A stretch of 36,466 bases of DNA from Acidimicrobiaceae bacterium (GTDB lineage Bacteria > Actinomycetota > Acidimicrobiia > Acidimicrobiales > RAAP-2), in NCBI GenBank assembly GCA_003134515.1, contig PLBM01000039.1, forward strand, positions 510 to 36,975. Direction: 5' to 3'. The position numbers were made by a program, and so were the translations under genes. The notes under the pieces are model-generated. The model did not search any database and was not told the DNA's origin. It saw only the letters and a list, made by a program, of their open reading frames with translations. Position 1 is the first letter of the stretch. Every line of letters begins with the position of its first letter. Shown in pieces: positions 33,936-36,466 of the stretch.

Positions 33936-35545
33936 TGAGCGACGAGGGTCCGCTGGCGCACCTCGATCGTGAGGACCCCGACGGACTCTTAAACGCGCGC
34001 ACCGATCCAGGAAGCGCCGCCTTTGGCACGCTGGGCAGCGAAGCCGGGAGTGACCTCAACTGGTTCTTGCTTTTGCGCCAGCGAGTCCAAGACAAAGCCG
34101 CCGCCTCGTCGAAGTATCCCTGGTGGGTCCTGTGGTCGTTGCTCGCGGGACTGTTCGCGCTGAATTTCACCTTCACCGTCTTTATCGTGGCGTTGCCCAC
34201 GGTCGCGGCGCAGTTTCACACCTCGGTGACGGTGCTGACCTGGACCATGGTGGGCCCGCTGCTGGCCTACGGCCTGGCCGCGCCGATTCTCGGCAAGACC
34301 GGTGACATCTTTGGTCACCGTCGTCTTTATCTCTTCGGGCTGATTGGCGCGATGGTCTCGGCGATCTTGACCGCGCTTTCACACAACGTCGACATGCTGC
34401 TCCTCGCGCGCACGCTCGACGGCGTCCAGGGCGCCGCGACCGGGACTGCCTCGGGGGCGCTCATTAATACGGTCTTCTCGCGTGAAGAACGGGTGAAGGC
34501 GATGGGATGGTGGAGTCTGGTGGGCGCGGGCGGTCCCGTCATCGGTCTCTCGCTCGGTTCGCCCATCATCGCGGCCCTCGGATGGCGTGCGCTCTTTTGG
34601 TTCCAACTGATCTTCATCGTGGTGGCCTTTGGCATCGTCGTCACGGTGCTGCCGAGTCGGCGCGGCTTCGACCACGAAGAGGCGGAGAAGAAGGCCCAAG
34701 CCCGTCAAGAGTTCAAGAAGTTGGACTGGTTCGGCAGCTGGTCGCTGTCGATCGCGGTGACGGTGTTGATGCTCGGACTTTCGATCGGGCCTTCGCTCGG
34801 TTGGACCAGTGGGTGGACGGTGGGCGCCACTGTGTTGAGTGTCGCATCGACCGCGGTGTTCATCTATCGACTCCACCACGCGGCCAATCCGCTCATTCCC
34901 GCGTACTACTTTCGACGGCGAAACTTCGTCATGCCCCTCATGCTGCGAGCGACGGCGAACTTCGCGTACTTCGGCGCGTTCTTCTTGTTCCCTCTCCTCA
35001 TGGAGCAGGGCTACAGCTACTCAATCTCTCGGGTGGGCGCCCTGGCAATCGCTCGACCGCTCACGTTCGCGCTCTCCTCGCCGATCGCTGGGTACGTCGC
35101 GATTCGAATTGGCGAACGGCGCAGCGCGGTGGCCGGCGCGGCGTTTCTCACGGCCTCGCTGGGACTCTTTGCGCTGCTCCAACCAAGCTCGGGCGTGTGG
35201 TGGGTGATCATCGCGCTGGCCCTCTCGGGACTCGGCATGGGCGTGGCGATGCCGTCGTCGAGTTCGGTCATGGCCAACGAAGTCAAGGTCACGGAGTTCG
35301 GCGTGATGTCGGCTGCGCAGCTGCTCGCCATGCAAGTAGGCGAGGTGGCGGGCATCCAAGTCCTCGAGACCGTGCAACAGTCGATTGCGCGAAAACGCGG
35401 CCTCGCCCACGCGCACCCCGGCGCGGCCCTGCTCGGCACTTTTCACACGTCATTCGTCATCGGCACGTGCGTGGCCGTCGTGGGTCTCGTGGCCGCGACC
35501 TTCATGCGTTCGGTTCCGCGCGCTCGAGCCACGAAGTCGATCTAA
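33935..35545 (+). CDS. MFS transporter, DHA2 (EmrB/QacA) family
   Basis: 536 residues, consistent with 14 membrane segments. An N-terminal cytoplasmic tail of about 65 residues (acidic, DEGPLAHLDREDPDG) precedes TM1. Motif A is GKTGDIFGHRRLYLFG and motif C of antiporters is GAGGPVIGLSLGSPII. Members export drugs or other hydrophobic compounds using the proton gradient. GTG 33935 overlaps the SDR stop. The substrate may be related to the SDR, but that is only suggested by coupling. Confidence 0.87.
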   Translation: MSDEGPLAHLDREDPDGLLNARTDPGSAAFGTLGSEAGSDLNWFLLLRQRVQDKAAASSKYPWWVLWSLLAGLFALNFTFTVFIVALPTVAAQFHTSVTVLTWTMVGPLLAYGLAAPILGKTGDIFGHRRLYLFGLIGAMVSAILTALSHNVDMLLLARTLDGVQGAATGTASGALINTVFSREERVKAMGWWSLVGAGGPVIGLSLGSPIIAALGWRALFWFQLIFIVVAFGIVVTVLPSRRGFDHEEAEKKAQARQEFKKLDWFGSWSLSIAVTVLMLGLSIGPSLGWTSGWTVGATVLSVASTAVFIYRLHHAANPLIPAYYFRRRNFVMPLMLRATANFAYFGAFFLFPLLMEQGYSYSISRVGALAIARPLTFALSSPIAGYVAIRIGERRSAVAGAAFLTASLGLFALLQPSSGVWWVIIALALSGLGMGVAMPSSSSVMANEVKVTEFGVMSAAQLLAMQVGEVAGIQVLETVQQSIARKRGLAHAHPGAALLGTFHTSFVIGTCVAVVGLVAATFMRSVPRARATKSI

Positions 35546-35554
35546 GGCTGCCGG

Positions 35555-35560
35555 TAGTCT
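35555..35560 (+). promoter_or_regulatory. -10 hexamer TAGTCT of the esterase gene
   Basis: Ends 8 nt before ATG 35569, in the 23-nt gap after the exporter gene. Spacing is slightly longer than at most other sites. Confidence 0.35.
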
Positions 35561-35568
35561 TAGGGCCT

Positions 35569-36321
35569 ATGACCGTTGACATTCTGCCGGGCTGTGAACC
35601 CTTTTCCCACCACGGCAACTCCTCGGGGGTGCTGGTGGTGCACGGATTTACGGGCAATCCCGTCACGGTGCGCGCGATCGGCGTACGGGCGGCCGAGGCC
35701 GGGTACAGCGTTGAGCTGCCGCGTCTCGCCGGTCACGGGACGACAGTAGAAGACATGATCACTACCACCTGGGCCGATTGGTCGCGCGACGCCCTCGAGG
35801 CCTACGACACGCTGAGCGCCCGGTGTGATCGGGTGGCGGTGGTGGGCCTTTCGATGGGTGGGGCGCTGGGCGCGCGCGTGGCCGAGGTTCGCCCGACGGT
35901 CGCGGGCTGCGTCCTTATCAATCCCGTCGTCAAGGCGCTGCCCGGGGAGTTGTTGGAAGGAATTCGCCAACTCCTCGAGGCCGGCGTCCACACCGCGGAA
36001 TCGATCGGCTCGGACATCAAGAAGGCGAGCGCGGACAACGCCGGCTACGACGCCACGCCCCTCGCGCCCGTGCTGAGCCTGTCGGAGGGCTTAGAGACCG
36101 TGAACGAGCACCTGGCAGCGATCACCGCGCCAATCTTGTTGATCTCGAGCCGAGAGGATCACGTGGTCACCTCGGACAACGGCGACGAACTCGTGGCCAG
36201 GGTCTCAGGACCCATCGAGCGGGTCTGGCTCGAAAACTCCTATCACGTGGCGACGATGGACAACGACCAGCAGCTCGTCGAGTCCTTGACCTTGGACTTT
36301 CTCGCCCGAGTGCTTTCGTAA
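35569..36321 (+). CDS. Alpha/beta-hydrolase, Est30-like carboxylesterase
   Basis: 250 residues, cytoplasmic. VLVVHGFTGNPVTVRAIG carries the oxyanion HGFTG motif as in Geobacillus Est30; VVGLSMGGALG holds the nucleophile Ser; Asp is in SSREDHVV and His in ENSYHVATMDND. It should hydrolyse short-chain esters or monoglycerides. The ORF in the track (604 aa) joins this gene to an antisense-frame shadow of the exporter; ATG 35569 places the family start at MTVDILPGCEPFSHHG. Its TAA overlaps the gatC start as TAATG. Confidence 0.9.
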   Translation: MTVDILPGCEPFSHHGNSSGVLVVHGFTGNPVTVRAIGVRAAEAGYSVELPRLAGHGTTVEDMITTTWADWSRDALEAYDTLSARCDRVAVVGLSMGGALGARVAEVRPTVAGCVLINPVVKALPGELLEGIRQLLEAGVHTAESIGSDIKKASADNAGYDATPLAPVLSLSEGLETVNEHLAAITAPILLISSREDHVVTSDNGDELVARVSGPIERVWLENSYHVATMDNDQQLVESLTLDFLARVLS

Positions 36322-36466
36322 TGGCCTCGCCGCTACGACGAGAGGACGTCGCGAAGGTCGCCAAACTGGCGCGCCTGACCTTGAGCGAGGACGAGCTCGA
36401 TCTCTTTACCGAGCAGCTCGGCCAGGTCCTCGAACACGCTAAGGACATCGCGGCGTTGAATCTCGA
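36321..36466 (+). CDS. gatC: Aspartyl/glutamyl-tRNA amidotransferase subunit C (3' end cut by window)
   Basis: First 48 codons only, too short and open-ended for the ORF track. MASPLRREDVAKVAKLARLTLSEDELDLFTEQLGQVLEHAKDIAALNL matches GatC: the VxxxAxLARLxLxEEE helix and FxxQLxxILxxIxxL stretch. GatC stabilises GatA in the complex that amidates Glu-tRNA-Gln and Asp-tRNA-Asn. Coupled to the esterase by TAATG; gatA and gatB are expected next. Confidence 0.93.
   Translation, partial: MASPLRREDVAKVAKLARLTLSEDELDLFTEQLGQVLEHAKDIAALNL

Noticed and set aside
34507-36321. 604-residue plus-strand ORF
   Set aside because: Its first 350 codons are an Arg/Gly-rich out-of-frame shadow of the DHA2 exporter; only the part from ATG 35569 (esterase) is real.

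Overview
The window is a gene-dense, G+C-rich stretch of bacterial chromosome. Codon usage, Lrp/MarR/PASTA-type gene families, an IleS of about 1,040 residues and many apparently leaderless genes all point to Actinomycetota. The order cysteine desulfurase-mnmA-ligA-PASTA protein...gatC suggests Acidimicrobiia or a relative, but this is inference without a database search. I see no rRNA, tRNA, CRISPR array, insertion sequence, prophage or attachment site.

Layout. (1) 1-2.7 kb: nucleobase salvage. A yeast-type cytosine deaminase (cut by the window start) is divergent from a type I phosphoribosyltransferase, which converges on an NCS1 nucleobase permease. (2) 2.7-9.4 kb: a 466-bp intergenic region with a long perfect hairpin, an orphan Tat-exported solute-binding protein, an MFS transporter, a CadD-like membrane protein, a PLP-dependent ammonia-lyase and two membrane/secreted proteins of unknown function. 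(3) 9.4-15.6 kb: an amine (probably putrescine) catabolic locus. An Lrp regulator, class III aminotransferase and FAD amine oxidase form one coupled operon, divergent from a 4-aminobutyraldehyde dehydrogenase followed by alanine dehydrogenase. (4) 15.6-19.4 kb: small housekeeping genes on alternating strands (DUF5522-like protein, quinone reductase-like MDR, glutathione peroxidase, tandem GNAT, HAD phosphatase, GNAT). (5) 19.4-23.9 kb: ileS, a MarR regulator divergent from a YceI protein with a consensus promoter and palindromes between them, and a 40-residue membrane peptide. (6) 23.9-36.5 kb: all genes on the plus strand: MFS exporter, succinate-semialdehyde dehydrogenase, cysteine desulfurase, mnmA, ligA, a PASTA protein whose kinase domain looks catalytically dead, a small CxxC protein, an SDR, a DHA2 drug-type exporter, an Est30-like esterase and the start of gatC.

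How genes work together. The amine locus could take putrescine to 4-aminobutanal to GABA, with alanine dehydrogenase recycling alanine made by the aminotransferase; the distant succinate-semialdehyde dehydrogenase would finish the GABA route. Cysteine desulfurase and MnmA together can supply and install the 2-thio group of tRNA wobble uridine.

Two genome-style signals run through the window. First, about eighteen start codons have a TANNNT-like hexamer ending 6-8 nt upstream and no Shine-Dalgarno, the layout of leaderless transcripts. Second, four convergent gene pairs end in the same 4-nt overlap of stop codons (YTAR). The most interesting single gene is the PASTA pseudokinase at 30866-32713.
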